Of a stretch of DNA of 64,000 nt, positions 33,711-45,551 are shown piece by piece. The notes beneath the pieces are model-generated. The model saw nothing but the letters and a program-made list of their open reading frames with translations. It was not told where the DNA came from and ran no database searches. Position 1 is the first letter of the stretch. Every line of letters begins with the position of its first letter. The DNA is taken from assembly GCA_002633025.1 (NCBI GenBank), contig NMRB01001167.1, forward strand, positions 150,811 to 214,810, read 5' to 3'. The translations under genes were made by a program, and so were the position numbers. This DNA comes from Notospermus geniculatus (taxonomy: Eukaryota > Nemertea > Pilidiophora > Heteronemertea > Lineidae).

Positions 33711-33885
33711 TTTGTATAACAAAATTGAGCAAAAATAAAGCTTCTGTTTCGATACTGAGATGCCAAGAAATCGCGTCTACGGCCTTCTTGATTTCAAAAT
33801 TTTCTGGGGCGCCCCCCGCCCGCGTCAGCGCGGCTCCTTCCCTGACCCCCTTCTCCCTCTGCCAAAAATCCTGGATCCGCCCTGG
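33711..33885. mobile_element. Right-hand remnant of a GGATCCGCCCTGG element
   Basis: Copy 1 of the duplication retains only the right part, ending AATCCTGGATCCGCCCTGG at 33885. Copy 2 keeps the full element at 41064-41340. The junction GACGTCT/TTGTATAAC at 33710 marks the deletion. Confidence 0.6.
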
Positions 33886-33903
33886 TACTATTGCGACAAT
33901 GTC

Positions 33904-34014
33904 TGATATTCATAAAAGCTAGCAAATGCTTTTACTTCAAGTTTTGCAGTACATTTACATTGGACGTCGCTGCAAATCTTAAGAAAAAGCATTTGTTAAC
34001 TTTTATGAATACCA
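33904..34014. mobile_element. TGATATTCATAAAAG foldback MITE
   Basis: TGATATTCATAAAAGCTAGC then AAATGCTTTTACTTCA on the left mirrors AAAAAGCATTTGTTAACTTT then TATGAATACCA on the right. The duplicate is at 41359-41471, and a diverged independent copy lies at 45840-45952. Confidence 0.7.
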
Positions 34015-34472
34015 GCCAATGTCAACTTGGCTCTACCATGTCTACGACGCAAGATTTCTTATGTAGTGTAAATGTAATCATGGTAGTGAGCGAATTATGA
34101 AGAAAAAAAAACGAAAATCATATCGACACCCTAAGCCTGAAACCAAAGGTTTCTGAGGGGTATAAATGTGTTCTGGCTCTCATTCAAATGTAAGTACACA
34201 CACACTATTGAAATCAATTTCATCAAGTCATTTCTTCATCCAACCGAAGGATGCTTGCATCAGCGGGACAGCTTCTAAAGGACGGGCTGTGTCCTGGGAT
34301 GGGATGGGTCATTATGATGTCAACATGACAATGACAATGTTATATGTCGATCAATATTCCAATTGAGGTCTGTAAATCTAGGATTTTGTGGCAGATGTTT
34401 TATTAGATACATGTACATACAAAGTGTATGAACGGATTAGAAATCACGTTACACGAAAGTACAGCGTACCTT

Positions 34473-34671
34473 CAGCGGCGTAGCTAGCTTTTATGGCGTA
34501 GGGGGCAAAATAGCTTGAGTCTGAATGGTGAAGCTGGAGGGGGTCTGGGGGCCCTCCCCCAGAAAAAAATTGAAAATCTACACCATCTCAGATGCATTTT
34601 CCCCACATCTGACAACTTGGCTNGGGGGGGGGGGGGGCATTAGCCCCCTGCCCCCGCTAGCTACGCCCCTG
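34473..34671. mobile_element. CAGCGGCGTAGCTAGC-ended short element
   Basis: Inverted ends CAGCGGCGTAGCTAGC and GCTAGCTACGCCCCTG. A long G run with an N at 34623 lies near the right end. Copy 2 retains only the right end after the assembly gap. Confidence 0.65.
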
Positions 34672-34674
34672 GCC

Positions 34675-34771
34675 CCGTATTCATAAACATACTTAAGTCA
34701 AAGTGTGGTACTTATCTTTTGTGTTGAACAAAGGATAAGTACATGTAGCACACTTAGACTTAAGTAGCTTT
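34675..34771. repeat. CTTAAGTC palindromic MITE remnant
   Basis: ACTTAAGTCAAAGTGTGGTA then CTTATC pairs with GATAAGTACATGTAGCACAC then TTAGACTTAAGT. The duplicate lies at 42564-42660. Confidence 0.6.
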
Positions 34772-35033
34772 ATCTTTGCAAACTTGGTTTTTCTGTGTCA
34801 TCGATATTTTTCTCTCCAGAATAACCACCCATGTGCCATGTTATTGGGCGATGAAAAGCAGTTGGAAAAGAATAGTCCAACACACCAGGGTTACATTGTA
34901 TTTGGGGAACATTCTTTTATTGATGTCGATAACTACTGGCATAGTAAAACGTGTAGGCCAATCTCCTGCAAGGGAACGATAATATATAACAGTAGGCATA
35001 TGAAGTAGACGATTATACTGTTATAGATACCTG

Positions 35034-35276
35034 AGGGACCATCTCAAAATTGGTTGATGCCGCAAAAGACTAACCTTGGTTAGTCTCTCTCTTGATCCCC
35101 TCCCCCCTTGAGAGACTAACTTCCGAGGTAAATTGGCATCAAGTCTATACCGGTCTATACCGGTAGGCCTATTTAACCTCTGAAAACGTATATGGGTGAT
35201 GCCAAAAGAAGGCCAAAAGACTAACCGGCCATATCAAAATCCTTTTGCGGCATCAACCAATTTTGAGATGGTCCCT
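35034..35276. mobile_element. AGGGACCATCTCAAAATTGG MITE, only in copy 1
   Basis: Ends AGGGACCATCTCAAAATTGG and the complement extend into TTGATGCCGCAAAAG. Copy 2 has an empty site reading GATACCTGTAAGC; copy 1 reads GATACCTGA...TAAGC. A TA duplication with one lost base fits. The insertion therefore postdates the segmental duplication. Confidence 0.85.
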
Positions 35277-36011
35277 AAGCAAAAGTACATCAAGTGAAAA
35301 ACTACTTCAATATCGTACATCAGAGTGTGTACCATTTGCTCTTTTTACACATAAAACAAAATGTACGCAACAACCCGCTTCCAATCGATCCTACCCCCAA
35401 GAGATGCACGCTAAATAGTTTTCTGTTGTTAACTTAAACGTGCACGGTGTTTGACACGTTCCAATGAAATTTCACTGAGAGGGAACGTGGGAGGTTGTTT
35501 ATCACGAAATCTTTCCACAGAGGTTTTTACCTTCCCCAAAACAGATGAACACGCTTATACATTATAATTACAACACACCTCCATCTTCCCAGGGTAGGGT
35601 GTTATAATAGCTAGTACCATTTCCAATATCAAAATTATCTTCCAAATAAAGCATCAAAATCTACAGGTGCCCATAAAATATAAACGACTGTAACATTGTT
35701 CTTGCATTTATATTTTTTCCAGTTGAGCAGGACAACCACGCATGCTGAACTGACTAGATGCATCTTACCATAATGGAATCAAACATAAAGGTTTAACTGC
35801 GAACGATGAAGTAACTGAGGGATACACTTCATGTGTTGCCACCAGATGTCTCTCACCGCCTGAATTTGGGCTTCACGTAATAGGCAGGAGCTTCAACTTT
35901 TTTTATGGTAGTGGGGTACATGAATATGTCAACTTGATGCCTTGAATTCCATTTCTGAGGATAACAGAGCTATTTTCAGCACAATTAGTGTTCCATGTGC
36001 AAATGTACGTT

Positions 36012-36246
36012 AGCCTATTCATGGAGGTAATATTGAGAAGGAGCGAGCACGGACCTCACATCAAACAGTACAATCATCGTTCCGCTGTTTGCTAAAGTGA
36101 TTAGGGGGACAATAGGCTAATAACGCCGCACGATGGTCGGAAAAAGCCGATCTAATCTTCGGTACTTTCCGTGTGCAGTCAGCACTTCCCTTGTACAATG
36201 GTCAGAGTCCAAACAATAGAAGGGAACAATGGCAGTGGACTACTGT
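36012..36246. other. Junction between the two segmental copies
   Basis: No gene. It starts TAGCCTATTCATGGAGGTAA then TATTGAGAAGGAGCGAG, which is the reverse complement of 44643-44685. Confidence 0.5.
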
Positions 36247-36262
36247 ACATTTACTTCATGTT

Positions 36263-36570
36263 TTCTGAAAGAAATTTCGGTTTCGTGACCAAACCTATAT
36301 TCGTAAAAGAAACTGAAGATGCTCTTTTGTCAATGATGATAATACGAGCCACTTCTTATTTATTTTCTAAAAGAAATTTCGGTTTCGTGACCAAACCTAT
36401 ATTCGTAAAAAAACTCGAGATGCTCTTTTGTCAATGATGATCATACGAGTCACTTTTTATTTATTTTCTGAAAGACATTTCGGTTTCGTGACCAAACCTA
36501 TCTTTGTGAAAAATAACCCAAGATGCTCTTTTGTCAATGATGATGATAAGAGTCACTTTTTATTATTTTG
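36263..36570 (+). repeat. Three tandem 101-102 bp units, copy 2
   Basis: Same three-unit array as at 28318, starts at 36263, 36365 and 36466, with isolated substitutions. Confidence 0.85.
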
Positions 36571-37547
36571 TATGTTCAAAGAATGTCATTTCCTGACCTT
36601 TTATATGAACATGAACCACGACTTGGAAAACAACTAATGCCGCTTGTCAAAAATGTCTAAAAAAACATTTTTTAATGATTTTCGTACCAATATTGTATTA
36701 TCATGATACTGATGACGTCAGTTGATGAAGTAATGATACATGAATCATCAAATTTTAATCTCCTCTTGACGAATGACAAATGGTCAAGCCACACTGGAAC
36801 TATAGCGTACTGAATCATCCTCAAATTTTTTGTATAGGTCAGCAATGTAAAGAAGGCTGTGGATGCGATGAACCTAATCCAATTATCTCATTGACAGCAT
36901 TCTGACGTTTTAAGCCTGGTTTATTATCATCACGACACTGAGCCATTGATCTCGACCTACTCAATCTTTGATGATATCCTTGTCTCGCTGTCGTTGGATG
37001 ACGTATGAAATGAAATTTTACTTTCCTTTACACTCCTTTGATTGTCTCAACGTCCCACTCAGACTCTTTCCAACATAAGATCGGCAATATTCATAATTTT
37101 TTTGTGCAATTCTCTCATCATCCCGACGATTACGTCAACAGGTCAAACCTGCTTACATTTTGCTGAGAGGGTCCTCTGTTGATTTCAATTAAGAGTTTTT
37201 ACCGGTTATCTTTCAGCGTCCCTTTTTTACCAATATTGAGTGCTTGATAAAATGTATTTTGTATGTAAAAAAAGCGACTGACATCGAATACACGCCTTGC
37301 TTTTATGCATTAGTAATAGAAGGCTGCAAAACAATTTGGTCACAACTGAAATGAATCATACAGGCGTCGTGTATTTCTATTGTTACTCACAGACAATTGA
37401 TTATTACTACTACAATATTACTAATACATATCGATACCACAGTCATATCATTTATATCAGTATAAGCGACTTTAATCATAGCAGATGTACCAAATAATCC
37501 ATTCTGTGTATCCGCGCATTTTCCAACTTGTGTAGGATCGATTTTAC

Positions 37548-37730
37548 CTGAGGACAGTAGGTCGGTGTTACGCCTGCACTTGGTTACCGATCTTTCTGCC
37601 ACATCTCCTGTCTCTATGGCGTGTTTGCTGTCGTCACAGGGCGAGCAGCCTCCAGCTACTGAATCTAAGAAAAGAATTCTTATTGATTTATCACGTATAG
37701 CACTAGATTTACGTGTACAAGAGGCTGTAC
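37548..37730 (-). CDS. Candidate phase-1 exon in duplication copy 2
   Basis: Same 183-base stretch as 29606-29788 with identical splice-like borders. I find no substitution across it by eye. The donor context differs by one T from copy 1. Confidence 0.25.
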
Positions 37731-38070
37731 CTGTGTAAATGTCATACCTGGGATTATTAAGGCTGCATCGAGGACAGTGACAAATATGGAATGTTTCATA
37801 TAGTGTGTCATGGCTTTTATGACGTTTGCAGAGGCAATGGTAGCAAACAACGATTCTCAGAACTGTTTTCGACATAATTAACATCATTTTTCGTCATTTT
37901 CGACAGAAGGCACCCATTGGCATGTCTATATACATGAGTGACGTACTCTCGACGGTCCGTGCCCAATTTTCGTCTAAAAACTGACCACCAACCAAAAATT
38001 GGCAAGAGTACTAGTACCACGGACTTCTTGTAGTGGAAGCTAGACATGGAGGTGTTCTCCATGCCTAATG

Positions 38071-38134
38071 AAATTACAAATTACAAATTACTAATTACAA
38101 ATTACAAATTACAAATACGAACTACAAATTACAA
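38071..38134 (+). repeat. ATTACAA heptamer microsatellite, copy 2
   Basis: Counterpart of 30138-30187, longer by about two units and with ACTAATT and ATACGAA variants. Confidence 0.8.
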
Positions 38135-41063
38135 TGAAGTGAAGCTATAGAAATGAGCCTTAAACGATTAAGACTTTCAATATTTGTTTCGACTTTCGAT
38201 GTTACATGTACATGTAGCTATCTTTTAACTGGTTACGAATGTACATGTATGTATGTGTTCATCAGGATGTTGCGTTTCTAGATAGATTTGAGTCGTTTTA
38301 GGGACTTGGTCCCTTCCTTTGAACGGGAAACCCAGATTGTTGGCTGTACTGTCTTATGTAACACAGCAATTAAGTTCCAGTATGTCATTTTTTCCCAAGC
38401 CTAAGTTAGCCTACGGTACAATAGAAACGTAACTAACTGATGGTGTTTTCTTTGACGTTATTATCGCGAAACCATCCGAACATTTTCATTATGTCACTAT
38501 TCCAAAATATAATACGTCCGTTTTATATAAACGTGTATATAAGGATACGAGCAATATTTTCAAGCTTATCATCAATAAAATATTATCCATTTGATATATC
38601 AGCGTTCGAGTTGTGTATGCTTAGTGTAGATTTTGTAGTAAATGTTGTGGTGATTGGTAAATTAAGTATGCATGAACCCGCGATGTTGCTCTCCAATCAG
38701 AAGTTCCCGTTCATAGTCAGACTGGGAGTAACTGAAGATGATTCTAACTGTATCACTGGACAGCGTTGCTGACTTGGCCATTGCGATTGCGATTCAATCG
38801 CGAGGATGGAATGCCCGGCCCTGGTGGTATAGGTGCACCCAACGGGATGCAGTAGGGAGAATTTAGAAGCAATCGAACAACACTGCTAAAAAAGTAAAAT
38901 TGCGACCACAACAAAGTTCTCTCCGCAAAATCAACCACCCGTTGCATCAGGATATGGTATCCTCTATTACCATGCCGAATTTCGAGACAAAACAAAGCTT
39001 CTAAGTGTGACTTTATTGAGCCGATTTCCAGCATTATTATATAGATCCCTTGCGATGTGTCATCAATAGGCCTAATCATCTGTTATGGATTTGGGCGATG
39101 CAGCTGACATACATGTATACTAACACACATTAGATTTTAACAATATGGTGATATCGGCTTTGTTTCTGCGAGCCTCCCCCGCTGTGCGATAAAATACAAT
39201 TATAAAGGAATGCCCAGTTATCACATGGTCTCATATTGCCGATTGAACACACTGGACTTTGGACGAACACAAAGCAGCACATTCAAATATTGATTTTATG
39301 TTTCATCGTGGACAATAAATACCAAGCCTAACTGCCAGATGCTGCCAGACGATGGTATCGAAATGCTCTACATTCTAGGCTTTTGTGGGAGATTTTTGTC
39401 AATCCTCGTGATTCTTATGATGGACGATGACAAATTGGAGGTCTTCGTGTCCTTGAATCATCAATCGAGAAAGATAGAATTCGCCACTCACAAGACGTCG
39501 ACGAAAGAAGTGATAAGCATTTGGCCATCACTTAATTGCCGATATTAGGCCTATGTATGTACAGTCTTGTTAAAAGAACTGTGACAAAATATCACAAAAA
39601 TATCATGAAAATAGGGCCTATCAATATAAAAAAGCCTCATTTTTCAGAATTCTGCATTTTGAATTTAAAATCAGCGTGATATCATTCACCAGTCAAATCT
39701 ATGAACTCCTGTGAAGAAACATTTTAAAAATAATTTCTCATTTTCAAGATATATCAGAATATCATCCGTTTTTATGAATTCGATATTTTGGAAAATTCGA
39801 TATTTCCCATATTTTCCCCTCATCAACAGTCACTCATCATGATAACATAATACACGTAGTTCATGCTGATCATTCCGTCATTTTTACTTCAATAGACGGA
39901 GAATTTAACGAAAATCAAAATGCCCCCAAAATATAGCATGTTTTTCTGATGATATTTTGATATTTCCTGAAAACGACAAGAGGTTTTTCGAAACTTTCTT
40001 CACAGAATTTCTTAGAAATCATCAGGGAATAATATCAAGCTAATTTTGAAATGAAAATCGGGGTTTCTAAAAATTGTGTTTGTTCTTGATATTTTGAAAT
40101 TTTAATATTTTCATGATAATTTGCCACAAATCCTAAATTTGGTATGTCATCATTTAGGCAACATATTTTTATGGATAAAAATGGCAATCTTGCCCATAAA
40201 TGACCATTAGCTTCTCAGCAGAATAGGAAACATCACTGTCTTTTTATTTTTTAACAAGACTGTACTACCATTGGCTAAAATATGAACCAGTCTTTTTACC
40301 TCCTTGGCACAAATGACACAGGAAATGTACAAGATGTTTTCATGTGATGTCACAGCGGCCATCGATGTTGGAGGTATACAACAAAAGAACAGACTTTCAA
40401 AAAATAGAAGTTAATCTCCATAGACCGTGACTGGCGAAAAATTCTTTTGTTTATACCTCCAACATGGCCACAATGAAAACACTTTAACGTCATTTGAATT
40501 TAATGTGTCCTGGGCGTCAGCTGCCGCCTACATCAGTTCAGGGCCAAGGGCGCCGTAACCTTTTCGACGTTTTTCGTCATCAAAACCGACAATAGGGATT
40601 ACAGACACCAGTGACTTGGGATTACCATCTTGGGCTTCGGGTTTCCTCCCTTGACGTCTCATCATCATCAAAAGAAAATACTCCAGATTATCACCAGATG
40701 CATCAGCTTTTGTCGTCAGCATCATAACCACATACCATTGTTAGTCGTTGTAGTAAAAAAGCAATGAGCAACTATGGGAAACTGAGGAATGTCCTCTCTC
40801 AGTTATGATTTTATTGTGAATGTAAATGTCATCAGAATGTCACATTAAAGGAATTCACGACTTACGCATTCATTATTGCGTCATACAATGCCGACACAAG
40901 AGCCACTGGTGGATCTAAAGGTTGCTAATTACATGTAGGCGATATTTTGGCCATTGTCTCGGCTGAATCTCAGCGAATGAGAATTGATTAGACTGACATA
41001 TAACATTTACTAAAAGAGCCGTTTTGATACCAGTCAAACACTAATATTACATGTAGGCCTACT

Positions 41064-41340
41064 CGGGCGCGGATACAGAGAGGGGTTGGGGGGGGGGGGT
41101 TACGAAAAAAAATACCAATTTTTTCCCGTCTATTCCCATCGAATACGTACATACAGTATATGTACATTGTATAACAAAATTGAGCAAAAATAAAGCTTCT
41201 GTTTCGATACTGAGATGCCAAGAAATCGCGTCTACGGCCTTCTAGATTTCAAAACTTTCTGGGGCGCCCCCCGCCCGCGTCAGCGCGGCTCCTTCCCTGA
41301 CCACCTCCCCCCTCTGCCAAAAATCCTGGATCCGCCCTGG
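41064..41340. mobile_element. Complete CGGGCGCGGATAC/GGATCCGCCCTGG element
   Basis: Left end CGGGCGCGGATACAG roughly mirrors the right end CTGGATCCGCCCTGG; a 12-base G run is at 41088-41099. Copy 1 of the duplication keeps only the right portion. Confidence 0.55.
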
Positions 41341-41358
41341 TACTATTGCGACAATGTC

Positions 41359-41471
41359 TGATATTCATAAAAGCTAGCAAATGCTTTTACTTCAAGTTTT
41401 GCAGTACATTTACATTGGACGTCGCTGTGCAAATCTTAAGAAAAAGCATTTGTTAACTTTTATGAATACCA
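41359..41471. mobile_element. TGATATTCATAAAAG foldback MITE, duplicate
   Basis: Counterpart of 33904-34014, with two extra bases (TG) in the centre. Confidence 0.7.
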
Positions 41472-41871
41472 GCCAATGTCAACTTGGCTCTACGACGCAA
41501 GATTTCTTATGTAGTGTAAATGTAATCATGGTAGTGAGCGAATTATGAAGAAGGGAAAAGCGAAAATCATATCGACATCCTAAGCCTGAAACCAAAGGTT
41601 TCTGAGGGGTATAAATGTGTTCTGGCTGTCATTCAAATGTAAGTACACACACACTATTGAAATCAATTTCATCAAGTCATTTCATCATCCAACCGAAGGA
41701 TGCTTGCATCAGCGGGACAGCTTCTAAAGGACGGCTGTGTCCTGGGATGGGATGGGTCATTATGATGTCAACATGACAATGACAATGTTATATGTCGATC
41801 AATATTCCAATTGAGGTCTGTAAATCTGGGATTTTGTGGCAGATGTTTTATTAGATACATACAAAGGCCCG

Positions 41872-42286
41872 AACTTATAAAAGATGTCTATCCCTTAGAC
41901 AAGTCTAACTCGACAAGACAAGTCTAAATCAGTCGTCTAGCTTAAACTGCGATTACAGAAGGATGTCTAGCTTAGACGTGTCTAAAACTGCCGTCCAAAG
42001 ATAGACAACGATGTCCAAATAACAAAGGAATTGCAAAACATGCCAGGGGGCTTGTTTTGCAGTTGTCTAAGCATGTGATTCATTCATAATTTCAAGTTTT
42101 ATGGTCTTAAAAGGTGTCCTAGTGGCCCTAGATTATCTGCATGAAAAGAAAATGTGGCTATGAAAGATATTCAAGGAAATATGCCGGAAAATTAGGTGGG
42201 CATTTACTTTTGACTAAGGGTGTACTATCCATCCATTCACAACAACAAATAGGCCTGTGTGACGAATGTGGTGCGATATGAGGTCA
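41872..42286. other. Insertion specific to copy 2, running into the gap
   Basis: Copy 1 lacks this segment. It begins GGCCCGAACTTATAAAAGAT and is rich in GTCTA/TAGAC words (GACAAGTCTAACTCGACAAG and GATGTCTAGCTTAGACGTGT), like the left half of a palindromic MITE. Its right end would lie in the Ns. Confidence 0.5.
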
Positions 42287-42532
42287 NNNNNNNNNNNNNN
42301 NNNNNNNNNNNNNNNNNNNNNNNNNNNNNNNNNNNNNNNNNNNNNNNNNNNNNNNNNNNNNNNNNNNNNNNNNNNNNNNNNNNNNNNNNNNNNNNNNNNN
42401 NNNNNNNNNNNNNNNNNNNNNNNNNNNNNNNNNNNNNNNNNNNNNNNNNNNNNNNNNNNNNNNNNNNNNNNNNNNNNNNNNNNNNNNNNNNNNNNNNNNN
42501 NNNNNNNNNNNNNNNNNNNNNNNNNNNNNNNN
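42287..42532. other. Assembly gap, 246 Ns
   Basis: Unsequenced. It coincides with the G-run-bearing CAGCGGCGTAGCTAGC element, whose copy-1 version also contains an N, so homopolymer G is a plausible cause. Confidence 0.95.
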
Positions 42533-44253
42533 GCCCCCTGCCCCCCGCTAGCTACGCCCCTGGCCCCGTATTCATAAACATACTTAAGTCAAAGTGTGGT
42601 ACTTATCTTTTGTGTTGAACAAAGGATAAGTACATGTAGCACACTTAGACTTAAGTAGTTTTATCTTTGCAAACTTGGTTTTTCTGTGTCATCGATATTT
42701 TTCTCTCCAGAATAAACCACCCATGTGCCATGTTATTGGGCGGTGAAAAGCAGTTGGAAAAGAATAGTCCAACACTCCAACACACCAGGGTTACATTGTA
42801 TTTGGGGAACATTCTTTTATTGATGTCGATAACTACTGGCATAGTAAAACGTGTAGGCCAATCTCCTGCAAGGGAACGATAATATATAACAGTAGGCCTA
42901 TGAAGTAGACGATTATATCTGTTATAGATACCTGTAAGCAAAAGTACATCAAGTGAAAAACTACTTCAATATCGTACATCAGAGTGTGTACCGTTTGCTC
43001 TTTTTACAGATTATAAAACAAAATGTACGCAACAACCCGCTTCCAATCGATCCTACCCCCAAGAGATGCACGCTAAATAGTTTTCTGTTGTTAACTTGAA
43101 TTTGCACGGTGTTTGACACGTTCCAATGAAATTTCACTGAGTGGGAACGTGGGAGGTTGTTAATCACGAAATATTTCCACACAGACGTTTTTACCTTCCC
43201 CAAAACAGATGAACACGCTTATAATTACAACACACCTCCATCTTCCCAGGGTAGGGTGTTATAATAGCTAGTACCATTTCCAATATATCAAAATTATCTT
43301 CCAAATAAAGCGTCAAAATCTACAAGTGCCCATAAAATATAAACGACTGTAACATTTTATGTTCTTGCATTTACATTTTTTCCAGTTGAGCAGGACAACC
43401 ACGCATGCTGAACTGACTAGATGCATCTGACCATAAAGGAATCAAACATAAAGGTTTAACTACAAACGATGAAGTAACTGAGGGATACACTTCATGTGTT
43501 GCCACCAGATGTCTCTCAGTGCCTGAATTTGGGTTTAACGTAATAGGCGGGCGCTTCAACTTTTTTTATGGTAGTGGGGTACATGAATTTGTCAACTTGA
43601 TGCCTTGAATTCCATTTCTGAGGATAACAGAGCTATTTTCAGCACAATTTGTGTTCCATGTGCAAATGTACGTCCTATTCAAATGTACACAAATGACCCT
43701 GCGCTCTCATCGTTCGTGGTTCTCATTAATTCAGTCCTTTTGTATCATAAGATCAACATGTCTGAATTCAAAAAAATTTGCATTAAACATGCAGAAGGGT
43801 CTTGCCTATCATATGGAAGAGTCAGAATGCAAATCTGTTGAGGTTTAAAGGGATACTGTCATGACTGTCCACATTTATAAAATGCAAAATTTGTAAGTTG
43901 AACCTTTATGTTTGATTCCTTTATGATCTGACGTATAGTTTCTGGCCTTCTTCCTCTCTTCTCTGCCCTTCTCTGATTACGATACATCTGCTACATGTAC
44001 GTACATTGAAATTCAGTAGAACGCTGAACTCCCGATCGCCGTCTTGTATGCAATGCTGTCACCGATAGGCCCTACTGCCAACAAGACGAAAGAAAATTGC
44101 TTCATTAATGCATATTTCGTCATGTACATGATTGTGTACATTGTTCAGAAAAAAACACAGAAAATGCATCTCCATCCTTTGAATCTTTTTCTTCAAAGCA
44201 CAAAGGATGCAGTAACATCAGTAGCTGAAATAAATCTATTTCTATAAAAAGAA

Positions 44254-44335
44254 ATGCTGATTTGGTGGCGTGTGCACCATGCCAGACAACTGCTTTTATT
44301 GATATCCCTATTGATTTTTACGACGGCGAAAGGTT
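44254..44335 (+). CDS. Candidate signal-peptide exon, copy 1
   Basis: ATG at 44254 opens MLIWWRVHHARQ followed by the hydrophobic LLLLISLLIFTTAKG, typical of a secretory leader. AAAG|GTTATG at the end could be a weak phase-1 donor, the arrangement seen in exon 1 of the membrane-protein gene at 56278. No downstream exon is found on this strand, so coding status is doubtful. Confidence 0.2.
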
Positions 44336-45252
44336 ATGATCAATTTATAATGATAGTTCGTCACACTAGTATTGAATAGGGATCAAGTTCATCTTATTTC
44401 TAGCGAGATGACGTCATCATATCACCGATTCGGTAATGGTAAATAGCCGGTTATCTAATTCCCAACGTGGAGAAAAACGCAAGAATATGATTGGGTCGAC
44501 GCGATATCAATTATAGATGGCGCTGCACTTTCAGAGTTGTGCGGAATTCATGATTGCCTTCAAGGAGCTCAGCTTGCGTACCGGACAATAGGCGGGAACA
44601 AAGGCAAACAATGGGGGCGTGGAATTGTGGTCACAGCGATTAGGGCCGTGTTCGCTCCTTCTCAATAATACCTCCATGGCCTATTCAAATGTACACAGAT
44701 GACCCTGCGCTCTCATCGTTCGTGGGGTTCTCATTAATTCAGTCCTTTTGTATCATAAGATCAACGAGTCTGAATTCAACAAAATTTGCATTAAACATGC
44801 AGAAGGGTCTTGCCTATCATATGGAAGAGTCAGAATGCAAATCTGTTGAGGTTTAGGCCTAAAGGGATACTGTCATAACTGTCCACATTTATAAAATGCA
44901 AAATTTGTAAGTTTAACCTTTATGTTTGATTCCTTTATGATTTGACGTATAGTTTCTGGCCTTCTTCCTCCCTTCTCTGCCCTTCTCTGATTACGATACC
45001 GCTGCTGTATTGAAATTCAGTAGAACGCTGAACTCCCGATCGCCGTCTTGTATGGAATGCTGTCACCGATAGGGCCTACTGCCAACAAGACGAAAGAAAA
45101 TTGCGTCATTAATGCGTATTTCGTCATGTATATTGTTCAGAAAAAAACACAGAAAATGCATCTCCATCCTTTGAAACTTTTTCTTCTAAGCACAAGGGAT
45201 GCAGTAACATCAGTAGCTGAAATAAATCTACATGTATTTCTATCAAAAGAAA

Positions 45253-45334
45253 TGCTGATTTGGTGGCGTGTGCACCATGCCAGACAACTGCTTTTATTGA
45301 TATCCCTATTGATTTTTACGACGGCGAAAGGTTA
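45253..45334 (+). CDS. Candidate signal-peptide exon, copy 2
   Basis: Same sequence as 44254-44335, unchanged by eye although the surrounding duplicates differ by indels. The frame remains open upstream to 45048 here. Confidence 0.2.
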
Positions 45335-45551
45335 TGATCAATTTTTAATGATAGTTCGTCACACTAGTATTGAATAGGGATCAAGTTCATCTTATTTCTA
45401 GCGAGATGACGTCATCATATCACCGATTCGGTAATGGGTACCAAGCCATACTTTGTGCCGAATTGATTTCTAGATGCGGACTGCCATTAGGAAAATAAGG
45501 AAGTTTTTATCATTGCTTCATCATTGCAGGTTCTCAATATTCTTTGCCGTA

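Larger units (their letters stand above)
28308..43671 (+). repeat. Segmental duplication, two direct 7.5-kb copies
   Basis: Copy 1 (about 28308-36011) and copy 2 (about 36247-43671) are collinear, from TTTACTTCATGTTTTCTGAA to CATGTGCAAATGTACGT, with scattered substitutions and small indels. They are separated by 235 unrelated bases. Copy 1 alone has the mariner-type element (31834-32797) and a MITE (35034-35276). Copy 2 alone has a 507-base segment (40660-41166) and the 41872-42532 insertion plus gap. No complete gene is recognised in either copy. Confidence 0.9.
43674..45437 (+). repeat. 0.76-kb direct duplication with 240-base spacer
   Basis: 43674-44439 and 44680-45437 match from CCTATTCAAATGTACACA to CACCGATTCGGTAATGG, with small indels. 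The spacer 44440-44679 ends with TCCTTCTCAATAATACCTCC then ATGG, the inverse of DNA at 36014-36052. The first copy abuts the end of segmental copy 2. Confidence 0.85.

Noticed and set aside
42259-42618. Open frames through the N gap
   Set aside because: Artefact of translating Ns.
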